In this document: one piece after another, positions 18,213-27,709 of the stretch
Position numbering within the stretch: position 1 is the stretch's first letter
How the letters are laid out: every line of letters starts with the position of its first letter
Assembly (NCBI RefSeq): GCF_001984195.1
Contig: NZ_MTQN01000006.1
Span: 62,001 to 126,000 of the forward strand
Length of the DNA: 64,000 nucleotides
Source of the DNA: Kribbella sp. ALI-6-A
Lineage (GTDB): Bacteria; Actinomycetota; Actinomycetes; Propionibacteriales; Kribbellaceae
Direction: 5' to 3'
Program-made: the position numbers and the translations under genes
The notes under the pieces: model-generated
Seen by the model: only the letters and a program-made list of their open reading frames with translations
Database searches by the model: none
What the model was told of the DNA's origin: nothing

Positions 18213-19392
18213 TCCCAGTGACGAAGGAGACCACACGCCGTTCACCTCCGCCGCAGGATCAGACCCCTGCGCAGCCTCAGAAGCCAGAATGGTCGCAAGC
18301 TTCCTCGCCGCGGAACTGAGCTCCACCACGGTGCAAGACGACCCTCACCCGCGTACTGGCTGACCTCGGCGAATCAGAAACACTCCACCAACCCGAACCT
18401 CGGACCCCGCACAGAACGAACTGCGCCGTCGTGTACTAGGCAAGTACAGGGGGCTACCGCCAGAACCGCGAACTGTTCACCGCCTTCCCAACGAGGTCAC
18501 CTGACACGCCGCGCTGCTCTCCCCGCCGGGACTCCTGGCCGTGCGCCACATCAACTCCAGCTACCGACCGCGGTCACCGCCGGCACCCGCCCGCCCGACC
18601 GACGCCGCTCAGTTCATCCGCCGCGGCGACCGGGTCGTCAGCAGCATGTCCACCGAGCACTTCCTGGCCGTCGCCGAGTACCTGCGACAGGGCACCACGT
18701 GGGAGCCGGTCATCTGCGTCCGCGCAGACGGATAAGACGCCCTCGTCGTCCCGGAAGGCCACCCGCCTCACCGCCATCGCGTTCGCTCCCGGGCATCTCC
18801 CGGACGAGACACAATCCTCCTCGGCACGTCGCCCTCGATGACGAACTTGCCGGCTACTGACCACTTCGCCACCTACCGACGACTCACCCGGCGGAGTACG
18901 TTCACAGCTGCGGTCGGACGCTACGCCGCCACGCTGACGCCATGTTCCGTCCCGCCGCCTGAGTGGCGCCGCGGCATCCGCTGCCTGTAGCGCATCATCT
19001 GCAGCAGTCCTCTGGGCGCGATGCTGTTGCGCCACAGGGTTTCCTGGCCGCCGGACGGCGAACAGCAACGCGTCGGCCGACTCGCCGACCAGCAGTGGGC
19101 GTCGTCGACCAGGCACACCACCGAGAACCAGGCCTGAGCCGGGCGCCGTCGACAGCCCGGGCGTGCCTGGTGAGCGACGCACGCCCGCGGCCGGCGCCTG
19201 GCCCCCTCCCCGCCTCGTGAGTGGGCGCCTGGCCCGTCCCCGCAGATGCCCGGGCGCCTTGTTCGTCCTTCGCCGCTGATTGCCACACCTAGGTACGGAT
19301 GGCGGCCGACGTTGCAACTGGACGACCCGACCGCCCAGTCGGGTGCAGTACGCCGTATCAGAGGCGAACCGGTGGGCGGGCATGCTGGTGGG
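18213..19392. other. gene-poor decayed stretch
   Basis: About 1.2 kb with no convincing intact gene. Short frames such as 18541-18735 (+, 64 codons) have no recognisable motif. A broken LuxR/AAA fragment lies at about 19030-19135 on the minus strand. Stops are frequent in all frames compared with the neighbours, which fits remnants of deleted genes between dprA and the phosphotransferase. Confidence 0.5.
19030..19135 (-). pseudogene. remnant of a LuxR-family AAA regulator (ATPase part)
   Basis: Read leftwards, one frame gives VVCLVDDAH, the Walker B strand of large LuxR/MalT-like ATPase regulators. After a frameshift at about 19095 the next frame gives ESADALLFAVRR, which normally follows directly in that family. 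Nothing else of the roughly 900-residue protein is recognisable nearby. It looks like an old fragment. The match is short, so confidence is limited. Confidence 0.4.
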
Positions 19393-20157
19393 GTGGCGGA
19401 CGAGACGCTGGTGGGTGGGCGCAACAACGCCGGAGTGAGTCGGCGCGGAGAGACGGTGCGGCGGAAGATGTCTGCTCGCTCGCCCTTTGTGCATGCCTAT
19501 TTGCCGCACCTCGAGGAGGCGGGGTTCGAGGGTGCGCCTCGGGTGCTGCGAGTGGATTCGGGGGTGGAGGTCCTCAGCTATCTGGCGGGTGAGGTGCCTG
19601 CGGATCCTGAGTGGGTTCCCGGGAAGGGGAATCCGTTGACGGCGGGGATGCGGTCGGATGAGGCGTTGGTAGCGCTTGGTGAGCTGCTGCGGGAGCTGCA
19701 TTCGGCGAGTGCGGGGTTCCGGCCGCCGGGGGTGGTGTTGGAGGACGGCGAGATCATGCCGCACGGGGATCTTGGGCCTTGGAACACCGTTTACCGCGAC
19801 GGGCGGCCGGTGGCGTTCATCGACTGGGATGCTTGTGGGCCTACCACTCCGCTGCTGGATGTCGCGGCGGCCGCGTGGGGGTTTGTGCCGTTGGAGAGTG
19901 ATCGGCAGTTGAGGGAGACGGGGTTCGAGGTGTTGCCTGATCTCGGGGCTCGGCTGCGGTTGTTCGCGGATGCTTATGGGTTGGAGGACCGGCGGGGGCT
20001 GGTGCCAGCTTTGGTGCAGGCCAAGCTTCGGCAGGCTGGGCAGGTCAGCCGGTGGGGTCTCGGCGCGCGGGACTCGGCGGTTTCGCTGGAGTTCTTCGCA
20101 GATGAGCTTCGATGGCTGGCGACGCGGACCGACGACTTCGAGCGCGCGCTGAGCTGA
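19393..20157 (+). CDS. aminoglycoside phosphotransferase-family kinase
   Basis: A 254-residue APH/choline-kinase fold protein. MPHGDLGPWNT is the catalytic loop (Asp and Asn), and FIDWDACG the metal-binding DxD-like motif. An N-terminal nucleotide-binding lobe is present but short, with a conserved VRRKMSARSPFVHAYL region. The GTG at 19393 is chosen because upstream sequence is low-quality and degenerate; longer in-frame starts exist. Such small phosphotransferases are often annotated as resistance-like, but the substrate is unknown. A strong terminator follows. Confidence 0.8.
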   Translation: MADETLVGGRNNAGVSRRGETVRRKMSARSPFVHAYLPHLEEAGFEGAPRVLRVDSGVEVLSYLAGEVPADPEWVPGKGNPLTAGMRSDEALVALGELLRELHSASAGFRPPGVVLEDGEIMPHGDLGPWNTVYRDGRPVAFIDWDACGPTTPLLDVAAAAWGFVPLESDRQLRETGFEVLPDLGARLRLFADAYGLEDRRGLVPALVQAKLRQAGQVSRWGLGARDSAVSLEFFADELRWLATRTDDFERALS

Positions 20158-20200
20158 GCCCAGGCTGGGGAAGAGGGAACTGCCGGCGGGCGACATGACC

Positions 20201-20233
20201 AGGAACCGGCGCCTGGTTCAGGCGCCGGTTCCT
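20201..20233. terminator. bidirectional terminator hairpin
   Basis: A perfect 15-bp stem AGGAACCGGCGCCTG / CAGGCGCCGGTTCCT with a 3-nt loop, between the convergent phosphotransferase and DUF2469 genes. It can serve both strands. Confidence 0.8.
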
Positions 20234-20257
20234 AGGTTTCAGAGCAAGTACGCCGGG

Positions 20258-20581
20258 TCAGCGGCCGAAGTCGGAGTCCTTGGGGACCTCTAGGTCGGTT
20301 TTGGCCAGTTCCTCGATGTTGACGTCGCGGAACGTGACGACCTTGGCGTTCTTCACGAAGCGGGCCGAGCGGTAGACGTCCCAGACCCAGGCGTCGGCCA
20401 TCGTCACTTCGAAGTAGACGTCGCCGCCTTCGGTGCGGACTTTCAGGTCGACGGCGTTGCACAGGTAGAAGCGCCGTTCGGTCTCCACGACGTACTTGAA
20501 GATCCCGACGACGTCCTTGTACTCCCGATAGAGCTGCAGCTCCATATCGGTCTCGTACTTCTCGAGGTCGTCAGCACTCAT
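20258..20581 (-). CDS. DUF2469 family protein
   Basis: A 107-residue actinobacterial DUF2469 protein beginning MSADDLEKYETDMELQLYRE. The YVVETERRFYLCN and DAWVWDVYRSARFV segments match the family. Its ATG overlaps the rnhB stop by 4 nt, so it is co-translated with rnhB, as in other actinobacteria. Function unknown. Confidence 0.92.
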   Translation of the reverse strand: MSADDLEKYETDMELQLYREYKDVVGIFKYVVETERRFYLCNAVDLKVRTEGGDVYFEVTMADAWVWDVYRSARFVKNAKVVTFRDVNIEELAKTDLEVPKDSDFGR

Positions 20582-21276
20582 CGGCTCTCCACTCCGGTGG
20601 GACTGGTCACATTCTGTCCCATATCGGGCCGCAGACTGCGGCGGACATTCTCGAATCGGCGTCGATGTTGTGGACACGGGCCGTATTTGTCCAGTGCCGC
20701 CTGGTGCTCGGGCGTGCAGTACCCCTTGTGGACCGCGAAGTCGTACTCGGGGTAGACCGTGTGCCAGTGCTCCATGATCCGGTCGCGGGTGACCTTGGCG
20801 ATCACCGACGCGGCGGCGATGCAGGCCGCGACCCGGTCGCCCTTCCAGATCGCCAGGCCCGGTACGCCGAGGCCGTCGACGCCGAAACCGTCGGTCAGCA
20901 CGTACGACGGGCGCACGTCGAGGCGGAACAAGGCCCGGCGCAGCGCCTGGACGTTCGCGACGTGCATGCCGAGGCGGTCGCACTCGTCGGCCTCGATCGA
21001 GACGACCGACCAGGCGAGCGCGCGGTCGCGGATCTGGTCGTAGCAGCGTTCGCGGGCCTTCGCGGTGAGCAGCTTGGAGTCGGCCAGTTCAGGGATCTGG
21101 CCGCGCTTGCCCTCGGGCAGGATCACTGCCGCGGCAACCAGCGGGCCGGCGCAGGGTCCGCGGCCGGCCTCGTCCACGCCCGCGATCGGGTCGAGACCGA
21201 CCCGGCGCAGGGCGCGTTCGTAGCCGTACAGGCCGGCGTCGCGGCGGATGGTGCTGCCGCGAGGCAGAGCGCTCAT
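20578..21276 (-). CDS. rnhB: ribonuclease HII
   Basis: RNase HII, 232 residues, cutting RNA in RNA-DNA hybrids including single ribonucleotides. IAGVDEAGRGPCAGPLVAAA carries the first two acidic metal ligands, followed by the usual DSKLL and the YVLTDG and AKVTRD acidic residues. Start MSALPRG at 21274-21276 is preferred to an upstream in-frame start at 21297 that adds seven residues. Sits between lepB and DUF2469. Confidence 0.95.
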   Translation of the reverse strand: MSALPRGSTIRRDAGLYGYERALRRVGLDPIAGVDEAGRGPCAGPLVAAAVILPEGKRGQIPELADSKLLTAKARERCYDQIRDRALAWSVVSIEADECDRLGMHVANVQALRRALFRLDVRPSYVLTDGFGVDGLGVPGLAIWKGDRVAACIAAASVIAKVTRDRIMEHWHTVYPEYDFAVHKGYCTPEHQAALDKYGPCPQHRRRFENVRRSLRPDMGQNVTSPTGVESR

Positions 21277-21520
21277 CCGACCCTCCCCACACGGCACGGG
21301 CGAACACCACCACAGGACGAGGTGCGAAGGCCGGCGGCTGAGCTGGTCACCGTCCGAGAAGCCCGGATCGTGAAGGCGAGGACCGAACCCGCGCGGAAGG
21401 CGAAGTCCGAGCCGTGGGTCGGCGCGGCGCCAAGCGCGTGAGCTGGGCTCGCCTTCACCGGCGAATCGGCGCGAAGGGCGAAAGTGGGCGGGTGTGCGGT
21501 GAGGGGCACGGGGGCTCCGC

Positions 21521-22291
21521 TTACTTCGGGGGTGCGGTCAGCGAGATCGACGGCTTCGCGGGCGGGGGCTCGACCGCGGGCGGGATCGCCTTGAACGTGT
21601 CGGGCACGCCGAGTTCGGAGAAGTTGCTGGCCGGCCACACCACCAGGATCGCGCGACCGGTGACCTTGTCCAACGGGACGAACGCGGCGTCGCCGGGGTT
21701 GCCACCCTCGGGACCGACATCGCTGAGGTGGACGCGGGAGTCGCCGGACTCCGAGCGGTGGTCGCCCATCACGAAGACCTTGCCGGCCGGGACGGTGACC
21801 TGGAACTCCATCGCCGACGGCGCGTCGCCCGGGTACAGGTACTGCGACTCCTCGAGCGGCTGGCCGTTGACCATCAACCGGCCCTTCGCGTCGCAGCAGG
21901 CGACCTTGTCGCCCGGCATGCCGATCAGGCGCTTGATCAGGTGACCGTGGCTGGAGTCCGGGAGCAGGCCGACGACCTCGAAGAACCGGCCGACCGAGCC
22001 GCGCTTCTGACCGCTCTCCTCGGTGCCCAGCCAGCCGCCCGGGTCCTCGAAGACGACCACGTCACCGCGCTCGACGTCGGTCAGCTTCTCCACCACCACC
22101 CGGTCACCGACCAGCAGGGTGTTCTGCATCGACTCGCTCGGGATGATGAACATCTGCCCGACGAAGGCCCGCAGGATCGACGAGACGATCAGCGCTCCGA
22201 CCACGATCAGCACGAACTCGCGGGCGGCGGCGGCCAGCCCCGAGCGGTGGGCGGGTTTGTCGGGCGTCGCCTCGGTCGATGTATCGGTCAC
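21521..22291 (-). CDS. lepB: signal peptidase I (second of tandem pair)
   Basis: Type I signal peptidase, 256 residues. One N-terminal membrane helix (about residues 25-45, VLIVVGALIVSSILRAFV), catalytic Ser in IPSESMQNTL, and Lys in HLIKRLIGMPGD. The conserved VFVMGDHRSESGDSR box is intact. It starts with GTG overlapping the upstream lepB stop by 4 nt, so both are one operon. Its C-terminus is Pro-rich. It cleaves Sec/Tat signal peptides at the outer face of the membrane. Confidence 0.93.
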   Translation of the reverse strand: MTDTSTEATPDKPAHRSGLAAAAREFVLIVVGALIVSSILRAFVGQMFIIPSESMQNTLLVGDRVVVEKLTDVERGDVVVFEDPGGWLGTEESGQKRGSVGRFFEVVGLLPDSSHGHLIKRLIGMPGDKVACCDAKGRLMVNGQPLEESQYLYPGDAPSAMEFQVTVPAGKVFVMGDHRSESGDSRVHLSDVGPEGGNPGDAAFVPLDKVTGRAILVVWPASNFSELGVPDTFKAIPPAVEPPPAKPSISLTAPPK

Positions 22292-23031
22292 TTCTTCAGC
22301 CCCGGCTTCTTGAAGGTTTCCGGAGGACGCAGCATCGTCATCCGGTCAGACGGCCAGATTACGCAACAGGCCCGGCCAACCACGTTCTCCACCGGCACGA
22401 ACCCGCCACCGGGACCGCCCATGTGGGCGCGGGAGTCGGCCGACTCGGCCCGGTTGTCCCCCATCACCCACAGGTGCCCAGGCGGTACGACGACGTCGAA
22501 CGGCTGGATGGACGGCTTGGCGTCCTTCAGCAGGTACTCCTGCTCGTCGAGCGGGATCTTGTTGACCAGGATCCGGCCCGAGCGGTCGCAGCAGAACACC
22601 CGGTCACCCGCGACGCCGATCACCCGCTTGACCAGGTGACCCTCGCCGCTGCGCGGCAGGATGCCGACGAACTCACCGAGTTGGCGCAGGGTACCGGGGG
22701 TCTCCTGCTCCTCGTTCAGCCAGTTGCCGGGGTCCTTGAAGACGACGATGTCGCCCCGGTCGACGTCCCGGTGCAGGTAGCTGACCTTCTCGGCCAGGAT
22801 GCGGTCGTTCGTCGTGAGCGTGTCGTACATCGACTCCGAGGGCACGTAGAACGCCTCGGCGACAAAAAGCCTCAAGACGACCGTGATGACCAGGGCGAGC
22901 ACCGTCACCGTGGTCATCTCGATCAGCAGGCTCAGCAGCGGGTTCCGCTGCTTGAGCCTGCGATGCCGTCCTTTACTGCGACGTGCCCTCTTGGCTACCG
23001 GGCGAGCGCGAGTCGCAGTGCTCGGCGCCAT
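22288..23031 (-). CDS. lepB: signal peptidase I (first of tandem pair)
   Basis: A 247-residue signal peptidase I paralogue of the next gene. A Lys/Arg-rich cytoplasmic N-tail (to about residue 33) precedes a single helix. Catalytic Ser is in VPSESMYDTL and Lys in LVKRVIGVAGD. The LWVMGDNRAESADSR box is present. Immediately downstream of rplS on the same strand. Having two paralogues may split substrates or timing, as in streptomycetes with several Sip proteins. Confidence 0.93.
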   Translation of the reverse strand: MAPSTATRARPVAKRARRSKGRHRRLKQRNPLLSLLIEMTTVTVLALVITVVLRLFVAEAFYVPSESMYDTLTTNDRILAEKVSYLHRDVDRGDIVVFKDPGNWLNEEQETPGTLRQLGEFVGILPRSGEGHLVKRVIGVAGDRVFCCDRSGRILVNKIPLDEQEYLLKDAKPSIQPFDVVVPPGHLWVMGDNRAESADSRAHMGGPGGGFVPVENVVGRACCVIWPSDRMTMLRPPETFKKPGLKK

Positions 23032-23054
23032 ACCTGACCGTCGTCGCTAGGGAC

Positions 23055-23405
23055 TCAGGCGTCCCGCTTCTCCTTGATCTTGGCCGCCTTGCCGCGCAGC
23101 TCGCGCAGGTAGTACAGCTTGGCGCGACGCACGTCACCGCGGGTGACGACCTCGATCTTCTCGACGATCGGGGTGTGGATCGGGAAGGTGCGCTCGACGC
23201 CGACGCCGAAGCTGACCTTGCGGACCGTGAAGGTCTCCTGCAGGCCACCACCCTGGCGACGGATCACGACGCCCTTGAACACCTGGACGCGGGACCGGGT
23301 GCCCTCGACGACCTTGACGTGCACGTTGACGGTGTCACCGGCGCGGAAGGCCGGGATGTCGTCACGCTTGCTCGCGTTGTCGAGCTCGTTCAGGAGGTTG
23401 CTCAT
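23055..23405 (-). CDS. rplS: 50S ribosomal protein L19
   Basis: L19, 116 residues, at the 30S-50S interface. [32 protein letters not shown] and the [13 protein letters not shown] loop are diagnostic. The ATG at 23403-23405 is the family start; an extension to 23444 is not conserved. It lies between trmD and lepB, the standard order. Confidence 0.97.
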   Translation of the reverse strand: MSNLLNELDNASKRDDIPAFRAGDTVNVHVKVVEGTRSRVQVFKGVVIRRQGGGLQETFTVRKVSFGVGVERTFPIHTPIVEKIEVVTRGDVRRAKLYYLRELRGKAAKIKEKRDA

Positions 23406-23559
23406 CAGGTGTTCGCTTTCTCGCGCGTGCCACAGGTCACCCACGAATTAGGTGGTGAGAAGCTGAAGGATGTCGCCGGTGTGGTGGTCACCCCCTGTGG
23501 CAGGAGCACCGCACGGCAACAGCGACCAAGTTTGCCACACGGCGACGGTCGCAGCGAAA

Positions 23560-24759
23560 TCAGCGTTTCCGCCGCCGCTTGGCCAGCAGCACCAGGTCGA
23601 CCTTCGCGGTGTGTGGATCACGCCGGACCTCTCGGTAACCGGCCCGGCGGTAGAGCCGCAGGTTGTCCTCACTCTCCGCACCGGTGAACAGCTCGTACGA
23701 CGTGACCTCGGCCGGCGCGGTCTGCTCGGCCAGCTTCAGCAGCCTCGTCCCGACCCCGCGGCCCTGCCAGTCCGGCGCGACCATCAGCCGGCCGATCCGG
23801 CCCACCGAGCCGTCGACGGCCAGGTGCACGGATCCGACGATGCGAGTCCCCGCCACGGCCTTCCAGACCTGACCCTGCCGGATCCGCTCGACTGTGCCTT
23901 CCAGCGGCTCGAGCAACGGCGGGATCGTGAAGTCGTCGTAGGCCAGCGCCTCGGACAGGTACGCGGCGCGCTGCAGCGTGAGCAACTCCCCCGCGTCGCT
24001 CTCCACAGCAGGCAGTACGTCGACCAGCGCCGCCGCGTCGTCCTTGCCCGCGACAGCGCCGCCCCACGCGGCGAGCAGGTCCGGCCGGCGCTCCGCAGTA
24101 CGCCGTACGGCCTGCTCGTGGCGCCATTGGGCGATCAGGGCGTGGTTCCCGGACAGCAGGATCTCCGGTACGTCGTACCCGCGCCAGGAGGTCGGCTTCG
24201 TGTAGACGGGATACTCCAGCAGGCCGTCGCCGGAATGCGACTCCTCCGCGAGCGACTCCGGGTTGCCGATCACGCCGGGCAGCAGCCGGGCCACCGCCTC
24301 GACCATGACCAGGACGGCGACCTCCCCGCCGTTCAGCACGTAGTCGCCGATGGAGATCTCGTCGACGCGCATCCGCTCACCGGCGTACGCCGCAACCCGC
24401 GCGTCGATCCCCTCGTACCGGCCGCAGGCGAAGGCCAGCCACGGCTCGGCGGCCAGCTCGTAGGCCAGCTCCTGGCTGAACGGCCGGCCGGCGGGCGTCG
24501 GCACGATCAGCCGCGGCTGCGCCGGGCCGTCGGCCGGGGCCACGGCGTCCAGCGCCTCGCCCCACGGCTCCGGCTTCATCACCATGCCGGCGCCACCGCC
24601 CGACGGGGTGTCGTCGACCGTGCGGTGCCGGTCGTGGGTCCAGTCGCGCAGGTCGTGCACCCGGACGTCCAGCAGCCCGCTCTTCGCCGCCTTGCCGACC
24701 AGACTGAGGTCCAGGGCGGCCAGGTACTCCGGGAAGATCGAGAAGACGTCCAGCCTCAT
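23560..24759 (-). CDS. trmD: TrmD (tRNA m1G37 methyltransferase)-GNAT fusion
   Basis: A continuous 399-residue frame. Residues 1-232 are TrmD, which methylates G37 in tRNAs; the trefoil-knot SAM site [12 protein letters not shown] (136-147) and [12 protein letters not shown] are intact. Residues about 248-399 form a GNAT acetyltransferase, with the acetyl-CoA loop [18 protein letters not shown] (324-341) and a YRRAGY segment. The two are joined by a short acidic/Ala linker with no stop between them. Free-standing TrmD is about 240 residues. The start overlaps the rimM stop by one base. The GNAT substrate is unknown. Confidence 0.93.
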   Translation of the reverse strand: MRLDVFSIFPEYLAALDLSLVGKAAKSGLLDVRVHDLRDWTHDRHRTVDDTPSGGGAGMVMKPEPWGEALDAVAPADGPAQPRLIVPTPAGRPFSQELAYELAAEPWLAFACGRYEGIDARVAAYAGERMRVDEISIGDYVLNGGEVAVLVMVEAVARLLPGVIGNPESLAEESHSGDGLLEYPVYTKPTSWRGYDVPEILLSGNHALIAQWRHEQAVRRTAERRPDLLAAWGGAVAGKDDAAALVDVLPAVESDAGELLTLQRAAYLSEALAYDDFTIPPLLEPLEGTVERIRQGQVWKAVAGTRIVGSVHLAVDGSVGRIGRLMVAPDWQGRGVGTRLLKLAEQTAPAEVTSYELFTGAESEDNLRLYRRAGYREVRRDPHTAKVDLVLLAKRRRKR

Positions 24760-25307
24760 CAGCTGGCGCCAGGGTCGGTCGGGGCCACTTCAGCGCCCGC
24801 CGGGTCGAGCAGGCCGGGCCGGTCGGCCACCAGCACGTAGCCCTCGTCCAGGCTGATCTCGGGGACCAGCTCCTCGACCAGCGGCACCAGTACGGCGCTG
24901 CCGCCCGGACGGCGGATCTCCAGCAGGTCCTGCGACGGCAGGTGGACCACGTCGATCACCTCGCCGGCCTGCTCGCCGTCGGTGGTGCGGACGGCCAGGC
25001 CGATCAGCTCACGGTCGTAGTACTCGTCGGGGTCCTCCGGGCGCTCGTCCTCGGGGATGTCGGCCTGCAGCACGAGGTTGCGCAGGTTCTCCGCGGCGGT
25101 CCGGTCCTTCGCCTCGGCGAACTTCACCAGCAGGCGGCCGCTGTGCCAGCGGCTGGACTCGACGGTCAACGTCCGAGCCGTCTTGGAGTCCGTGACCAGG
25201 GTCGCGCCGTCGGCGAACCGCCGGTCCGGCTCGTCGGTCTGCACGATCAGCCCGACCTCGCCCTTGATCCCGTGTGCCCGGCCGATCCGGCCGACGGTCA
25301 CCAACAC
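24759..25307 (-). CDS. rimM: ribosome maturation factor RimM
   Basis: A 182-residue 16S rRNA processing factor that binds S19 and helps 30S maturation. Starts [17 protein letters not shown], a typical RimM N-terminus, followed by the PRC-barrel part ([11 protein letters not shown] and DLLEI) at the C-terminus. Coupled to trmD by a one-base stop/start overlap. Confidence 0.94.
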   Translation of the reverse strand: MLVTVGRIGRAHGIKGEVGLIVQTDEPDRRFADGATLVTDSKTARTLTVESSRWHSGRLLVKFAEAKDRTAAENLRNLVLQADIPEDERPEDPDEYYDRELIGLAVRTTDGEQAGEVIDVVHLPSQDLLEIRRPGGSAVLVPLVEELVPEISLDEGYVLVADRPGLLDPAGAEVAPTDPGAS

Positions 25308-25376
25308 CCGTGTGTCCCTCTCTGCTCACCGCCGGCCCTGGCCGGGCCGGACGCCGTACTGCCGAAGATAAGGCGA

Positions 25377-25403
25377 AGGGCCGCACCCAGCGGGTACGGC
25401 CCT
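25377..25403 (-). terminator. hairpin between the KH gene and rimM
   Basis: A 12-bp stem (11 paired) with loop AGC, lying 17 bp after the KH-protein stop and followed on the minus strand by CTTCGCCTTATCTT. It may act as a terminator or partial attenuator between KH and rimM. Confidence 0.45.
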
Positions 25404-25420
25404 CCAGAAACTGCAACCGG

Positions 25421-25675
25421 TCAGCGGCGCGAGCGCCGGTTGACCTCGTCGACGAAGTCGATCCGGACCGACGACTCGGAGCTGAGCGCCCCGACCACGG
25501 TGCGGATCGCGGTCGCCGTCCGGCCGTTGCGGCCGATCACCTTGCCGATGTCGTCGGGGTGCACGTGCACCTCGAGCGTGCGTCCGCGCCGCAGGTTGCG
25601 GGCCCGGACGTTGACGTCGTCAGGGTTGTCCACGATGCCTCGGACCAGGTGCTCGAGCGCCTCGGTCTCCATCAT
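25421..25675 (-). CDS. khpA: KH-domain RNA-binding protein (KhpA)
   Basis: An 84-residue single KH domain with the GxxG loop in VIGRNGRTATA. This small protein sits between rpsP and rimM in many bacteria and corresponds to KhpA, which pairs with KhpB to bind RNAs in cell division and elongation. It starts 2 bp from the rpsP stop. Confidence 0.92.
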   Translation of the reverse strand: MMETEALEHLVRGIVDNPDDVNVRARNLRRGRTLEVHVHPDDIGKVIGRNGRTATAIRTVVGALSSESSVRIDFVDEVNRRSRR

Positions 25676-25677
25676 GG

Positions 25678-26193
25678 TCAGGCCTTGGCGTCGTCGGCCG
25701 GCGCGGCCTCGGCGGCCGGAGCGTCGGCGGCGGCCTCAGTGGCCTCGGCCTTCGGCTCGTCGGTCTTCGCGTCGTCCTTGGCCGGCTCGTCCTTCTTGTC
25801 GGCCTTCTTCGCGGCGGTCTTCTTGGTGGTGACGGCCTCGGTCTTCAGCGTGCCGTGCGCCTCGGCGAGGGCCTCGTTGAAGATCTCCAGCTTGTCCCGC
25901 TTCGGCTCCTTGACCCGCAGCGGCGCCGGGGCCTCGAGACCCTTGAACTTCTGCCAGTCACCGCTGGCCTTGAAGATCGCCTGCACGGCCTCGGTCGGCT
26001 GCGCGCCGACGCTCAGCCAGTACTGCGCCCGGTCCGACTCGACGTGGATGAACGACGGCTCGGCCTTCGGGTTGTACTTGCCGATCTCCTCGATCGCGCG
26101 GCCGTCGCGCTTGGCGCGGGCGTCCATCACGACGATGCGGTAGTGCGGCGCACGCTTCTTGCCGATGCGCTTCAAACGGATCTTGACTGCCAC
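25678..26193 (-). CDS. rpsP: 30S ribosomal protein S16 with long tail
   Basis: S16, 171 residues. The core [20 protein letters not shown] to about residue 85 is standard (82 aa in E. coli). Residues from about 115 on form a Lys/Ala/Glu/Asp-rich low-complexity tail. GTG start (26191-26193) with GGGAGA upstream; the longer frame to 26304 has no conserved sequence. First gene of the rpsP-khpA-rimM-trmD-rplS-lepB-lepB-rnhB run. Confidence 0.95.
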   Translation of the reverse strand: MAVKIRLKRIGKKRAPHYRIVVMDARAKRDGRAIEEIGKYNPKAEPSFIHVESDRAQYWLSVGAQPTEAVQAIFKASGDWQKFKGLEAPAPLRVKEPKRDKLEIFNEALAEAHGTLKTEAVTTKKTAAKKADKKDEPAKDDAKTDEPKAEATEAAADAPAAEAAPADDAKA

Positions 26194-26365
26194 GTTTGTG
26201 GGGTCTCCCTCGGGAATTACAGGTGGGTGAGCGGCGCGCCGTCGTGGGGACAACGGATGACCACTCGAATGGGCCGGCCGGCGCGTGGAGTTAGAGGGCT
26301 GCACAGCATCCGGACGGACTCAGCCTGACATTCTGCCAGATCCGGCCCTCACCAACCAATTCCGG

Positions 26366-27709
26366 TCAGTCGCGGAAGGCGGCCAGCTCGGGCAGGTGCG
26401 CGACGTACCCGTCGAGCAGCTTGCCCGCGGTGTTCACCGAGTCGATCAGCGGGTGCCAGGCGAACGCACGCAGGGCGGTCGCGCGGGAGCCCGACGCGGC
26501 GGCCTCGATCGTGGACCGCTCGACCGCCTTCACCGCGCTGACCAGACCGGCCTGGTGGTCGGTGAGCTGGGAGACGGTGAGCGGCCGGGCGCCGTTCGCG
26601 TCGACCGTGCAGGGGATCTCCACGACCGCGTCGTCGTCCAGGTGCTTCAGCGTGCCGCGGTTGCGGACGTTGAGGATCAGCGAGGCCCGCTCGTTGTGGG
26701 CGATCGCGCGCATCAGCGACAGCGCGACCTGCTCGTAGCCGCCGGCCGACATGTCCCGCTCGTCACGTTCGCCGGCGTCGGCGATCTCCCGGCTCTCCAC
26801 CATGTACGTCGACTCGCGCTCGGCGCGGGTCTTCTGCCACAACTCGAGCGCGTCGCCGGGGCGGCGGGCGGTCTCGGCGTAGAAATCGGACTGCTGCTCG
26901 AGCAGGAACGTGCCGCGGGTCTTCTCGACCGACTGGACGGCAGCGAGGGTCTCGCGGGCGAAGTAGTAGTAGTGCAGGTACTCGTTCGGGATCGAGCCCA
27001 GCGAGCGCAGCCACTCGACGCCGAACAGGCGCCCCTCCTCGAAGTCGCCGAGCGCGGAGGGGTTCGCGAGCAGCGCGGGGAGGTGGTCGACACCGCCGTA
27101 CTGGAGACCGCGGAGCCAGCCGAGGTGGTTCAGGCCGGCGTAGTCGTAGAAGGTCTTCGAGGCGTCCAGCCCGAGGGCCAGTGCGGCGCGACGGCCGAGC
27201 CCGGACGGCGAGTCGCAGATGCCGATCACCCGGTCGCCCAGGTACGGCAGCATCGCCTCGGTCACCATGCCGGCCGGGTTGGTGAAGTTGATGACCCACG
27301 CCTCCGGAGCCAGTACGGCGATCCGCTGCGCGATGGCGGTCGCCACCGGCAGGGTGCGCAGCCCGTACGCGATTCCGCCGGCGCCAACGGTCTCCTGCCC
27401 GAGTACGCCGAGGTCGAGCGCCACCCGCTCGTCGATGGTGCGGCCCTCGAGCCCACCCACCCGAATGGCGGAGAAGACGAAGTCGGCACCCCGCAGCGCC
27501 TCGTCGAGATCGGTGGTCGGGGTCACCGCCGGAGCATCAGGAAAGGAAAGAGCCTGCTGCTTCAGTACGGCGGTGATCGCGTTCAGCCGGGTCTGGTCGG
27601 TGTCGTACAGCGTGACTGCCGTGATCCGGCCTTCGCCGCGGTCGGACAGCAGCGCCTGGTAGACGAGCGGGACGCGGAAGCCCCCGCCGCCGAGGATGGT
27701 CAGTTTCAC
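26366..27709 (-). CDS. GH4-family glycosidase (6-phospho-beta-glucosidase-like)
   Basis: A 447-residue family 4 glycosidase, which uses NAD and a divalent metal for hydrolysis. The N-terminal Rossmann loop ILGGGGFRVPLV binds NAD. GICDSPSG holds the metal-ligand Cys, and GLNHLGW the conserved Asn/His. VINFTNPAGMVTEA is the catalytic-domain strand. It starts with GTG inside the deoR stop (4-nt overlap) and shares a locus with a sugar uptake system, so it probably cleaves the imported, phosphorylated or free disaccharide. Confidence 0.9.
   Translation of the reverse strand: MKLTILGGGGFRVPLVYQALLSDRGEGRITAVTLYDTDQTRLNAITAVLKQQALSFPDAPAVTPTTDLDEALRGADFVFSAIRVGGLEGRTIDERVALDLGVLGQETVGAGGIAYGLRTLPVATAIAQRIAVLAPEAWVINFTNPAGMVTEAMLPYLGDRVIGICDSPSGLGRRAALALGLDASKTFYDYAGLNHLGWLRGLQYGGVDHLPALLANPSALGDFEEGRLFGVEWLRSLGSIPNEYLHYYYFARETLAAVQSVEKTRGTFLLEQQSDFYAETARRPGDALELWQKTRAERESTYMVESREIADAGERDERDMSAGGYEQVALSLMRAIAHNERASLILNVRNRGTLKHLDDDAVVEIPCTVDANGARPLTVSQLTDHQAGLVSAVKAVERSTIEAAASGSRATALRAFAWHPLIDSVNTAGKLLDGYVAHLPELAAFRD

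Noticed and set aside
18420..18530. GKYRG-like segment resembling a phage baseplate protein
   Set aside because: Only five residues match, followed by a stop within about 20 codons; too short to call.
18541..18735. 64-codon frame on the plus strand
   Set aside because: No recognisable domain, poor context and no convincing RBS; treated as part of the decayed stretch.
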